A DNA stretch of 64,000 nucleotides, taken from Raphanus sativus (taxonomy: Eukaryota; Streptophyta; Magnoliopsida; Brassicales; Brassicaceae). The translations under genes and the position numbers were made by a program. Below, in pieces: positions 11,296 to 21,292 of the stretch; position 1 is the stretch's first letter, and each line of letters starts with the position of its first letter. The notes beneath the pieces were generated by a model. That model did not search any database and had not been told where the DNA came from. It saw only the letters and a list, made by a program, of their open reading frames with translations. The stretch covers positions 14,672,293 to 14,736,292 of the forward strand of contig NC_079514.1 of NCBI RefSeq assembly GCF_000801105.2, written 5' to 3'.

Positions 11296-11583
11296 ATGCA
11301 GAGACTGTCGGGTCAAGAACAGAGTCTGCGGGTTCAACACAACCCACCCGAATCAAGACTTCATCTGTTACTCCTCTCAAAGAGAGACAACAACAACGAC
11401 ATTCCGGTGATATGCCTCATCTTCGCTTTAACATGTATCCTCTTCGCTATCTCCGTAGCGGTAACCATCTTCCGATCAAGAAGAGCGAGCTTCTTGTCCT
11501 TAGTAAGCGAAGAAGACCCAGCCACTCTCTTCCTCCGCCCTCCTCCCCCGTCTTCACCTCCGAAGCTTGAACGACTTCGGTAG
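11296..11583 (+). pseudogene. Fragment encoding one membrane segment, unrecognised
   Basis: A frame of up to 95 codons ends in a plausible membrane protein tail. A hydrophobic stretch (V-I-C-L-I-F-A-L-T-C-I-L-F-A-I-S-V-A-V) is followed by a basic stop-transfer region and a proline-rich end (PPPPSSPPK). The base composition is more gene-like than the surrounding element. It lies inside the 9646-13315 element, so it may be a captured gene fragment. I do not recognise the source. Confidence 0.35.
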
Positions 11584-11625
11584 GTATACACATTACTTAT
11601 ATCCTCGCATACACATAAGAGTTCT

Positions 11626-11715
11626 TATGCATCTCAGTCTCTTCAACCAGATCAGCAATCCACTCCACGCCATCGAGATCCCCTGCCTGAACACAAGCAG
11701 ATAAAACCCGAACAA
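11626..11715 (-). pseudogene. PPR repeat fragment
   Basis: The minus strand reads V-V-R-V-L-S-A-C-V-Q-A-G-D-L-D-G-V-E-W-I-A, then DLVEETEMHKNSYV. This is the signature of a PPR repeat pair from a PLS-class protein. It stands alone inside the 9646-13315 element. It does not correspond to the OTP85-like pieces at 9147-9545, so it probably comes from another PPR gene. Confidence 0.55.
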
Positions 11716-11879
11716 CGGAGTAGCTATCCCCATATAATATGTATCGAGTTTGCAAAAGAGATCATCGAGACTCGAGAGACAGTCAGCTTAAAGAAGAGTG
11801 GCCTGCTTCAATATCAACTCGAGTTCACCCGACTTCTCTGCAAGTGAAAGTGTAACTCGCGTGAAAGGTTTCTGAGCTT

Positions 11880-12075
11880 TTGTTTGCGTCGACAAAGCTA
11901 TGAAAAAAATTAGTCGTTCTGTTCCGTGTTGATATTGAAGCAAAAAAGGAAAAAAAGTTTGGCAACAAATGTTTTGTTTTTCTTCAAAACGTTCATAGAG
12001 TAACACGTGGAATGAAGTCTTCTCTTGCATTCTGGTGAAAACCGTTTAAGGAAAGCTTTAAAAATGCAAGTAATA
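11880..12075. repeat. Dispersed repeat, copy 1 (partner at 15390-15570)
   Basis: Sequence around cgttcatagagtaacacgtggaat and ccgtttaaggaaagctttaaaaatgc matches 15489-15563 closely, in the same orientation. The right-hand copy continues into cttctcctttaatatataggg, which looks like a transposon end. The origin is unassigned. Confidence 0.55.
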
Positions 12076-13300
12076 GACATGAGTTGCAAAGGAGACTGTA
12101 GTAGAAACAGATAATGTAGAAACAAAACAAACAATTTTACTGTAGTAGAAACAGAAATTTATGAAAAAATGTGGTATTTTGAAATAATTATTTCTATGAA
12201 TATAAATATACAACTTTTTATATTATGTCTAACATATATGAAAGTTCAAACAACACAAATAATATTAGATTATCTTATATAAAATACATAATCTTAAAAT
12301 GTCTCCAAAATGTTTGTACAAACAATACAAATAATATTGGATGTCCTTTTTCTTAAACTATAATTTAGATTTTTTTTTTTGATTTTACAAGCATTTAGAA
12401 ATTAAAAATAAAACCATTGGTTCGACATAAGAACCGTAAAAAAAATCATATTACATGAAACCAAACAAATATAATAATTTTAGGTATCACCGAAAATTGA
12501 AAAATCTCGATCATTTCAACCGGATAAAACAAAGTAACTATGGATTTAGAATGTTATTTATATTTTAATAGGTTAGAAAAAATAACGTAATACAGAACGA
12601 ATATCCAGATTAAACAGACATAATCTCTTTTTATCTTAAAAAGTAAGACTGGGAAAAATATTTGGAACTGAAGAACCGACCCGAAAATCAGGGTCCTGAA
12701 CTCGATCAGACTCGGGATAAATAACCGAATGGATCCTAAACTGATGTTTCCGAAGAACCGGTACTCAACCCGATCCGAACCGAGAACCGAATGAGTATCT
12801 GAAGATATCCAAAATGTAAATATATATTTAAAAATATTGTTTACAATTATATATAATTATTTCAAAAATTAAAATTATGATTAAAAATAAATATATTAAT
12901 TATTTTTGTGTATTTTTTGGATAAAATATGATAGTTTGGATAGAAATACTCAAAACAGAGTTCCTCCAAGTAATTTTAGTTATTTTTTTGGTTCTTTTGG
13001 GTAGTTTGAGTACAAAATATCCTAACCGAATCGGGTAATATGGTTACTTTGAGTACTATTATCCAAACATGTTTCAGATACTTTAGTTATTCGGTTATTT
13101 TCAGGGTTTTTACATCAAAATCGAACCCACCCGAACACGGAAGAACCCGACTCAGAATTTTGTAATACCCGAACAGAACTTAATTTTCAAACTCGAAAAA
13201 CCCGATATCCGAAAGAACTAACCTGTACCCAACGGATACCCAAATGTCCATACCTATTAAAAAAATAACAAAATCAATAATCTCATCTCGTGCAAGGCAC
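12076..13300. other. Transposon interior, CCGAA-rich, no gene
   Basis: AT-rich DNA is followed by a block (about 12660-13210) with many degenerate copies of acccgaa / ccgaacc and their inverses. Such blocks are common inside non-autonomous plant DNA elements. No coding sequence is apparent. Confidence 0.45.
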
Positions 13301-13575
13301 GGTTTATTACCTAGTGGTTTTTATTAAGCAAACATTAATGATTACAAAAAAAATATCTTAGAATAGAATAGGAAAGAGACGGTCATGGAGATATTAATAG
13401 ACACAAAACAAACTCACTCGAGTCACATTATATAGTTAGTCCCATGGCATATATCGAATCTTATGACATTATTGTGAAAAGACAGAGATTGATTAATGCT
13501 CTAAACTGATAGTTGCGTCATGCAAAGTATATATATAAGAATATGTTTCTACAAGCTTTAAGAGATTGACAGAGA

Positions 13576-14572
13576 TCAAATCTGATAGAGAGGCTTGACA
13601 TCCTGTGTTGACCGATCCATGTACTGATAAACCGATGGTGTTTGAAAAAGCTGATGCGGATAACCATTGGTGTTGACGTTGTAGCCGTACATGTCCATGT
13701 TCTGCAACCCGTTTATTAGTTGTCCCACATCGGACACATATGTGATCCTTGGGCAATATATATGTGTATGGGCAATCCTCCACTCTTGAGCTAGCTTTTG
13801 GGTGTGAGTTAGGCCCATCACTTATTAGTTGTCCCACATCGGACACATATGTGATCCTTGGGCAATATATATGTGTATGGGCAATCCTCCACTCTTGAGC
13901 TAGCTTTTGGGTGTGAGTTAGGCCCATCACTAATATGGTATCAGAGCCAGGTTAAGCCCAGCAGATGATTTCCCATATAAATAGTTGTCTACCTATGTAG
14001 CCTATAAAAATGGCCCATCTTGCTGTGGTATGTCCGAGATGTTGGGCTTGGGCTGTTTCCGTTGGACCGTTTCCCACCCACATCTCGAGAGGGGCTATTA
14101 GTTGTCCCACATCGGACACATATGTGATCCTTGGGCAATATATATGTGTATGGGCAATCCTCCACTCTTGAGCTAGCTTTTGGGTGTGAGTTAGGCCCAT
14201 CACTAATACCGTTAACCCCAGTTCCTTGCGCCAAAAGCGACCGAGAATAGTCTTCCACACTCATATCGTTGATCCCAGTTTCTTGTACCCCAGGAAAAGC
14301 CAGAGGGACCGTTCACATCGAAACAATTCTGATAAAACTGGTTTGGAATAACACTAACAAAGTTGGTGGTGTTGAAGCTGTTGTAAGGTAACTTGTTCGT
14401 GTTAAACACCTCATTCATTCCAGTTTCTTGTGACCCAAGTAACCTAGAGTACATCTCCTCCATACACGGTCCGTGAATCCGGAACCGGAGCAAGAGAATA
14501 CGCTTGGTTAGAAGCTGATGTCGAGGCTTGGCTTTGCGGTAAAGTACTGATCCTAGGGTTAAACAAATCCAT
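13576..14572 (-). pseudogene. Unrecognised Asn/Tyr/Gln-rich protein gene, split by a TRIM
   Basis: On the minus strand a frame opens at 14572 (MDLFNPRISTLPQSQAS...), hits a stop after ...TVYGGDVL near 14455, and continues one frame over as MYSRLLGSQETGMNEVF... to 14214. A TRIM element (13714-14208) then interrupts it inside the sequence ...GTGVNG | LQNMDMYGYN..., and the frame ends at 13576 with ...QDVKPLYQI. Removing the TRIM and one target copy keeps the reading frame, so the insertion hit a real exon. The Asn/Tyr/Gln/Ser-rich composition resembles the C-terminal tail of a plant transcription factor, but no DNA-binding domain lies nearby and I do not recognise the family. The frameshift near 14455 and the TRIM both inactivate it. 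Confidence 0.55.
13714..14208 (+). mobile_element. TRIM retrotransposon with three LTR copies
   Basis: LTR copies lie at 13714-13822, 13823-13935 and 14096-14208 (about 113 bp; the first is a few bases short at its right end). Each starts tattagttgtcccacatcgg and ends ...cccatcactaata. A primer-binding site complementary to initiator tRNA-Met (tggtatcagagcc, 13936-13948) follows the second copy directly. A perfect 5-bp target duplication, ccgtt, flanks the whole (13709-13713 and 14209-14213). The 160-bp interior codes for nothing. TRIMs rely on proteins from other retrotransposons. The layout LTR-LTR-interior-LTR is unusual. Confidence 0.9.
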
Positions 14573-14610
14573 GGAACCCAAGACGGTAATGCATGCATAA
14601 TAGTAACAAA

Positions 14611-14788
14611 GCTGCTGACGTGGACGATTGTGACTGGGAGAGTGAGATGGTGCCGCCTCATGAGTACGTGTCTCGTAGCCGTAACGGTGACGGTGTCTCC
14701 TCTGTGGTTTCAGGCGTGGGGAGGACGTTAAAAGGAAGAGACATGAGACGCGTTAGAGACGCCAGTGTGGAGCCAGACCGGGTTTTGA
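14611..14788 (+). pseudogene. Senescence-regulator S40 (DUF584) C-terminal fragment
   Basis: The plus strand reads DWESEMVPPHEYVSRS..., then GVGRTLKGRDMRRVRDA, which is the conserved core of plant DUF584/S40 proteins. The expected last residues V-W-S-Q-T-G-F and a stop (14768-14788) are present, but one frame over, so a single-base frameshift lies at about 14764. The N-terminal half is missing. S40 proteins are small nuclear proteins linked to senescence and stress. The fragment starts next to the 5' end of the minus-strand pseudogene at 13576-14572. Confidence 0.65.
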
Positions 14789-15080
14789 TGGTTAAGTTCG
14801 GTACTTAATTTAATCACTAATATCATATTAATATATGATTTGTCCATAGACTTGGAGCAATTAAGCACTATATCATATTTAAAAAAAATGGAAAATATCC
14901 GTGGAAAGATAAAAACCGTTAACGACGGGCGGAACATTGATGGGAAAAAAAAAATATTTTTCTTACAAAACAAAAACTTGTGTTGTGAGATCGAGCAAAC
15001 CACATTGTCCCCCATCGCGCTTCTTCTTCTTCCTCTAACCTAGAACACAAGAAATTCAGAAAATAAAAAAAAAACCTAAA

Positions 15081-15284
15081 ATGGGTTGCTTCAGCAGCAA
15101 ACATCGAAGAACAGAGAGTAACGTCATCAACAGAAACGTACAGAGGTCAATTCCGACAAACCAATCACAAACCCACGTCTCTCGTGACGTCACCGCACAG
15201 AGCTCAATTCCGACAAACCAATCACAAACTCACGTCTCTCGTAACGTCATCATATTGTTTTTTGCTTCACTTCGTCTCGCTTAG
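15081..15284 (+). other. Short frame with N-myristoylation-like start, containing a duplicated 54-bp block
   Basis: The frame begins [10 protein letters not shown], which fits an N-myristoylation signal, and contains a tandem duplication of about 54 bp (units from about 15148 and 15202: caattccgacaaaccaatca...). It then runs into hydrophobic, uninformative sequence and stops. It could be the first exon of a degenerate gene. TGACGT motifs (one a perfect TGACGTCA, near 15185) recur in the repeat. I do not recognise a product. Confidence 0.3.
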
Positions 15285-15389
15285 TTCACTGTACCTTCGA
15301 ACCATGTCTTTGACCTTCTCTCTGTCTGCAGGCCATGTTTTGAGCTCTCCGTATGATCCGTAGTATAGGAAAAAAGAATGTCAACAGAA

Positions 15390-15600
15390 ACTGTTCGAGC
15401 ATGCAAAAAAAAAATCGTTAAGTTTTTTGTTATCGAAGCAAATAAGGAAAGAAAACAAAACATTTAATGATCCGTTTTTCTTAAAATCGTTCACAGAGTG
15501 ACACGTGGAATGGAGCCTTCTCATGCATTCTCACGAAAATCGTTTAAGGAAAACCTTAAAAATGCTTCTCCTTTAATATATAGGGGATACCGTCTCGTGA
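15390..15600. repeat. Dispersed repeat, copy 2 (partner at 11880-12075)
   Basis: It shares cgttcacagagtgacacgtgg, gaaaatcgtttaaggaaaacc and neighbouring words with 11985-12065. It ends at cctttaatatataggggat, which resembles a transposon terminus. The sequence just beyond (15598-15640) resembles the 5' flank of the OTP85-like pseudogene (9575-9625). Confidence 0.55.
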
Positions 15601-15976
15601 TCACGACCCGATTGCAAAATTAGTGAGCAATATATATATATCACTACTACCCGATTCGACCCGATAAGGAGTTTAATATTTAGGTTTAAAAAATCGCAAA
15701 ACGCGCTACAACGATCAATTTATTTTCTATATAATACTATTATTTTTGCATTTCATTTTTCTTTTAATAAAAAAGAAACACATAACCAACCGAGTACGAC
15801 ATCGGAGGTTGAGGGCGGCGGAGAGCATCACCGGCGCTGTTACACGGCGTCCCTCTGTATCTCCATTCTTCTCGGTTGAAAAAAAAAACAGAAAATTCGA
15901 AAAAAAATCACAAAAACAAATATTTTTGTATTTTTGCTACTTTTTGTTGTTTTATTTCAGATCTCATGAACTGTTG

Positions 15977-18316
15977 ATGCGACGATCGCATACCCGTGCT
16001 AGGGTGAAGACTAAACCGGAAAATTCTGATATGGATCCGGTTAAGTTCCAGATCCGATCATCAAACCGATCATCATCATCTTCCTCCTCGATCTACACGC
16101 TAACCAAATCCAATTCCAAACACGCGAAATCGAATCTCTTCCTAACCGTCGCTTCGATCGCCGCCGTTTTAGGGTTCCTCTTCGTCTGCTTCTCGATTGT
16201 ATCCTCAGGCAGAGGATCGCTTCGTTACAGCGTCGTGATCGACGGCGGGAGCACGGGGACCCGGATCCACGTGTTCGGGTACCGAATCGAGTCGGGCAAA
16301 CCGGTATTCGAGTTCAGTGGAGCGAATTACGCGAGCCTGAAGCTGCATCCGGGATTGTCGGCGCACGCGGAGGATCCCGAGGGAGCGAGCAAGGCGGTGA
16401 CGGAGCTGGTGGAGTTCGCGAAGGGGAGGGTTCCGAAGGGGATGTGGAGGGAGACGGAAGTGAGGCTGATGGCGACGGCGGGGATGAGGTTGCTTGAGGG
16501 GGATGTTCAGGAGAAGATTCTTGGAGTTGCGAGGAGGGTGCTGAGAGGTTCTGGGTTCTTGTTTAGAGATGAATGGGCCTCTGTTATCTCTGGTGAGTAG
16601 ATGGAATCTTTTATATGTGACTGAGAATCTTTTAATTTGTTTTGAATTATTTGTTAGGTTCTGACGAAGGTGTGTATGCTTGGGTTGTTGCGAACTTTGC
16701 TCTCGGTTCGCTTGGTGGTGATCCGGTTAAAACAACTGGGATTGTTGAGCTTGGTGGAGCTTCTGCTCAGGTTTAGTTTCTTTCCTTGGGAGTATTGTGA
16801 GAGTTGAGATAGAGCTAATAGATACTGTTTGTGTGTTCTTTTTAGGTGACGTTTGTGTCAAGTGAGCCAGTGCCTTCTGAGTTCTCACGTACAGTCTCAT
16901 TTGGAAATGTTTCATACAGTCTCTACAGTCATAGCTTCCTCCACTTTGGGCAGGTACATCTCCTTTTCAAGTAGTATATGTCTAACTGTGGTTTTGATCT
17001 TATGGATCTTATCTTTTGGTAATGTTCTTGATGCTATTTAACTTTTGGAACAATGTAGAATGCTGCACATGAGAAGTTATGGGGTTCGCTTGTCTCAAGA
17101 GACCGTAATTCAGGTGAGCTTTAAAGTCTAATGGGTGGAATCGTCAGTGTAGTGTTTGAGCTTTTGTAAGGTTTATTAGAGCTTGTAGCAAAGTTTATCT
17201 GCTGTGTCTTACTTATGCATTGTTTCGTTTCTTGAAGCTGTGGAACCTACGCGGGAAGGAAAACATGCAGACCCTTGTGCTCCTAAAGGATATAACCTCG
17301 ACACGATCACACAGAAGCATTTATCTGGATTTTTAGCTGGAGAAAGCAAACTCGCATCTTCTTTTCAAGCTGTGGGTAATTACTCAGAGTGTCGTTCAGC
17401 TGCACTATCAATCTTGCAGGAAGGAAATGGTACAACATTATATCCTTATTATTGGATTTTTCATTGATCTCAATTCATTTCTATTGTTTTTAATATGTAT
17501 AGATTTTTATCTTTAAATGCAGATAAATGCTCGTATCAGCATTGTTCTATTGGATCAACGTTCACGCCTAAGCTTCAAGGAAGATTTTTAGCTACAGAAA
17601 ACTTCTTCTACACCTCTAAGGTACTTAGTTCTCTCTCATATCTGTTTTCATGCTTGTATAATAATATATCCAACTCAATTGGACCAACAAGGAAACATCA
17701 CAATGCACATGTCTTTATAAAGATGGTCTTTTTCTTTCTTTCTTATACCAGTTCTTTGGGTTGGGAGAGAAGTCGTGGCTATCTAATATGATATCGGCTG
17801 GAGAAAGATTCTGCGGAGAGGATTGGTCAAAGTTGAGAGTAAAAGACCCGTCGCTCGAGGAAGAAGATCTTCTTCGGTATTGTTTCTCATCGGCATATAT
17901 TGTATCATTACTTCACGATACTCTCGGTATTCCTCTTGATGATGAAAGGTATATTTGGTGAATTCAACAACTTTAACCTATAAATCGATCAACGGTTTTA
18001 TGAACAAAACGTTTTTATCTTTTTTTGCAGAGTCGGGTTTGCAAATCAAGCAGGAGATGATGATATACCGCTAGATTGGGCTTTAGGTGCATTCATTCTA
18101 CAAACTGAAGCATCGACCTCGCAGCATGCATCCTCTAGTCACCTCCATTGGTTCTATGCTCTGTTTGGTAACGACTCGCGGACGCTTCTACATTTCGTCG
18201 GCGTACCAATCATCATGACAGTTTTGGTATGTTTGGTATCTAAGTGGAGAAAACCGCAGCTGAAAACGATTTACGACCTTGAGAAAGGTCGATACATTGT
18301 CAGCCGCGTTAGATGA
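15977..18316 (+). CDS. APY6: Apyrase 6, membrane-anchored nucleoside phosphatase (GDA1/CD39)
   Basis: It hydrolyses phosphate from nucleoside di- and triphosphates in the endomembrane or extracellular space. In Arabidopsis APY6 acts with APY7 in pollen exine formation. Eight exons join in frame with GT-AG introns: 15977-16592, 16658-16770, 16846-16953, 17059-17113, 17238-17429, 17523-17620, 17752-17948 and 18031-18316. They give 554 residues, matching the family length. A Ser-rich N-terminus precedes a membrane segment (about residues 53-75), and a second membrane segment lies at about 513-532. All five apyrase conserved regions are visible: ACR1 VIDGGSTGT (87-95), ACR2 MATAGMRLL, ACR3 SDEGVYAWV, ACR4 IVELGGASAQ and ACR5 IPLDWALGAF. 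The first ATG matching Arabidopsis (MRRSH) is used; the frame is open upstream. Likely functional. Confidence 0.95.
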
Positions 18317-19599
18317 CCCTTTGTTTAAACCGGTTTTCACATGAGTCTCCTCTCGTTATAAAAGCTGGTGATTATAAAGTGTCTCCAATTTTGAGGCACG
18401 TTATAAAAAGCTTCTCTTGAGCGAGCAGCATCTGAGTGACTTATTAACAACTGCTTAGCAATTGCTGGAATCATGGGGGGTGGTAGGAAAGCAATTTCTA
18501 TATTGTAATGTAATGGAGGGACTGGACTGTATGCATGATTTCGATGTTTTAGAAAGCTTCCCTTGTGCACCAAGTTCGGTTTAGACTATTAACATTTGTA
18601 ACATAAAAAGTCTTTTTATAAAATTTTGAAATATAGTTTGAAAATATGAGAAATTATGTCTTACTCGTGGAATTATTCAAGTTTCCAAATATTTATTATT
18701 TAATTGGATATTTTTATTAGTTTAATCGTTGTTTTGGTCAATGGCATTTTACTATTATAAGTTTTGAATTCACTATTTTTATCTTGTCTAAACTAATCTT
18801 TCAATTCGTTGACAAAAAAATGTTCTTCCAAGTTGTATAATATCTTAACATTATAACTGTATAAATTGCAGGTTTATTTATGGTCATGCATCTAATTCAC
18901 TACTAAATTGATCTTAAACGACAGATATTCTTCCAATCATGTAATCAAATAATCTAAGCATAATTATTTTCTATAATTAGTCAATAATTATTCCCATAAG
19001 TTTTAAATTAAAGGATTAGGTGCCCAATAATGATAACAATGATATTATAAATGGTAAAATCCAAACTCCGTTGGAACATAAAATAAAAACTGGAAGAAAA
19101 GGAACAGCTAATGTTATAATCCGACAGAGAACACGTCGTTCACGTTACAGCATGGCAAAGTATCTATAAAATACTCCCATAGTTATTCTGTGTAATGACT
19201 ACATTAGTTTTGGTCAACGGCCATTAACTCTGTGACCGCACGTCGTTTGTAATAATATCTTTTGTCTTTTAATTTCGCTATAAAAAGCCATTTTCTATAT
19301 TCGCTGGATTTTCGGAAAAGTCTTGTGAAAAGCTTTTGATCTGCCTTGCCTCCTCAGGAAACAAAAATTTCTAGGCGCACAGCAAATTCCTCTCGTCTCT
19401 TCCTCCTCATTTTCTGCGACTAACCAGCAGGGACATCTCTTTCCATTTTCGCAGGTGATTTTCTTGGAATGTTCTTCTCCTCTCTCCCGTGTTTGTTTAA
19501 TTATTTTTTTTCTCGGCACGATCAAATCATATATTTTCGTTACTGTTTTCATTTGGATTTTTATTTTGTTTTGAATTTCGTGGACTAGGAGTCGGAGGA
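18317..19599. other. Intergenic region and 5' leader of the RING-CH gene
   Basis: AT-rich intergenic DNA without coding sequence. From about 19280 the composition becomes leader-like. A probable leader intron runs from 19455 (cag|gtgatt) to 19589 (ctag|gagtcgg), just before the start codon at 19600. An ACGT core in cacgtcgttcacgtt lies near 19131. Confidence 0.5.
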
Positions 19600-21292
19600 A
19601 TGATAGGTTTATCAGCAGAGATCAGTCACATGGTGGTCAATGTGGATGGACTGATGCCACCGGTGCCGTCGCCGCCGGTTAATGCGGAGGTCGAGAATAT
19701 AAGACAAGAGTCGACGGTGGTGGTTAATGATAAGGCTATTGATATTTCAGACGAGGACGAGGATCAGGAGAATGAGCCGCTCATTGCTTCTGCGGAATGC
19801 CGTATTTGTCAGGACGAGTGCCCTATCAAGACTCTCGAGAGCCCTTGTGCTTGCAGTGGCAGCCTTAAGGTATATTGTGTTTCATATTCTCATTTAGTCT
19901 CTGATACATGTTTTTTTTTTAATTATGATGGGGATTTGATAAATCTTGTTAATTATTACTGAGATCGAGGACTAGGCTGATGATTGACGAAACGCTTTTA
20001 TGTTTTACCAGTATGCTCACAGAAAATGTGTTCAGCGCTGGTGCAATGAAAAGGGAAATATTATATGTGAGATCTGTCATCAGGTATGTTTACCTTCTCT
20101 TGCAATCTCTAGGTTTATATACCTTGGTTCCTTGTGGCGCAAGTTTTTCCACAAAGTGCATAATTAATGGTAGAAAAAGAAAACGTTAGTTTGAATATGC
20201 ATATAATTTGATAGATGAATGCAAGTTCCCAACATTAGGGAGAGCACACATAAGGTTAGTTATGCCCTTAGTGAAAGATTTGGTTTGAATATATATAAAT
20301 AGTTCTCATTTAAGCTCAGCAACTGGATTAGTATGTCTTAAAGCTGTGTAAAGTTACTATATATCTGACGGCCTTTTACTTCTTTGACTAGCCTTACCAA
20401 CCTGGATACACCGCTCCACCACCTCCTCCTCAGCCTGAAGAAACCACTATTGACATTGGGTACAGTAAATCTCTTCTGTATGTTTTTTTTTAATATTGGG
20501 TGTACTTGTTTCTGACTTCTAGCATGTGTGCGTTGCAGTGGAGGATGGACAATCTCAGGTTTGGATTTGCATGATCCTCGCCTTCTTCCCATTGCAGAAG
20601 CTGAACGTCGCTATCTAGAGTCTGAATACGTGGAATATACTGCTTCAAGTGCTAGTGGAGCTGCCTTTTGTCGCTCAGCTGCCCTAATAGTAAGTCTCAA
20701 AAGCTTAATTCTTGGTGATTTTCTAACACAACTCCCTCCTTGTAATAATCATGTAACACATTTTTCTTTTACAGTTAATGGCACTTCTTCTCTTACGACA
20801 TGCACTGACCATAACAAGCGATGATGGAGAAGACGAGGATGACCCATCTAACATACTATCTGTAAGCTTTTTTTTGTTTACTTACATGTATGTAGTACTA
20901 ATAACACCAAAACCAAAAATAACCAACCATGTTATTCCAGCTCGTCTTGCTCCGAGCTGCTGGATTTCTTCTTCCTTGCTATATCATGGCTTGGGCGATC
21001 AGTATCCTACAGCACCGAAGGCAAAGACAGGTTAGTATAGGAACTACGCACAAGGTTTTGTCCAGACAACCTTTTTTTTTTCTTTGTCGGTAGTATCAAA
21101 CTGAATCACATGTATTGAGTTAACGACCCGAACCCTATTGAACAGGAAGCTGCAGCTCTGGCTACACAGTTTGCATTAGTGCTTCAGTCAGGTCAACCTA
21201 GAACAGTTCACTTCACGGTGGAACCAGAACCACCATCACCCTCCATGGCTACTGCAACTACGTCTACACAACAACCTGAAGAGCCCGTCTGA
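19600..21292 (+). CDS. RING-CH (RINGv/MARCH-type) membrane E3 ubiquitin ligase
   Basis: Probable membrane-anchored E3 ubiquitin ligase. Seven exons join in frame: 19600-19869, 20012-20083, 20392-20459, 20539-20689, 20775-20861, 20941-21030 and 21146-21292, for 294 residues. The C4HC3 RING-CH domain spans about residues 67-112, with ligands C67, C70, C83, C85, H93, C96, C109 and C112. The fourth exon encodes the conserved DPRLLP...ERRYLE.EY block found in the plant DUF3675/RINGv family. Two hydrophobic segments (LMALLLLRHALTI, and LVLLRAAGFLLPCYIMAWAI) precede a Ser/Thr/Pro-rich tail. It corresponds by position and sequence to Arabidopsis At2g02960. An acidic stretch (DEDEDQENE) lies before the RING. 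A second in-frame ATG at residue 11 could also serve. Substrates are unknown. Confidence 0.9.

Larger units (their letters stand above)
9646..13315. mobile_element. 3.67-kb element with about 40-bp inverted termini
   Basis: The left end begins actagatgataacccgtgc; the right end, read inverted, begins actaggtaataaaccgtgc. The two agree for about 40 bp up to gatgagattatt. Each terminus contains a GC-rich palindrome (cccgtgctatgcacggg at 9658-9674) next to ACTAG. I found no target duplication, so this could be one element or two related elements facing outward. The interior is AT-rich and carries gene fragments (11262-11720) and a stretch of CCGAA-rich sequence (12660-13210). No transposase is visible. 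Confidence 0.55.
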
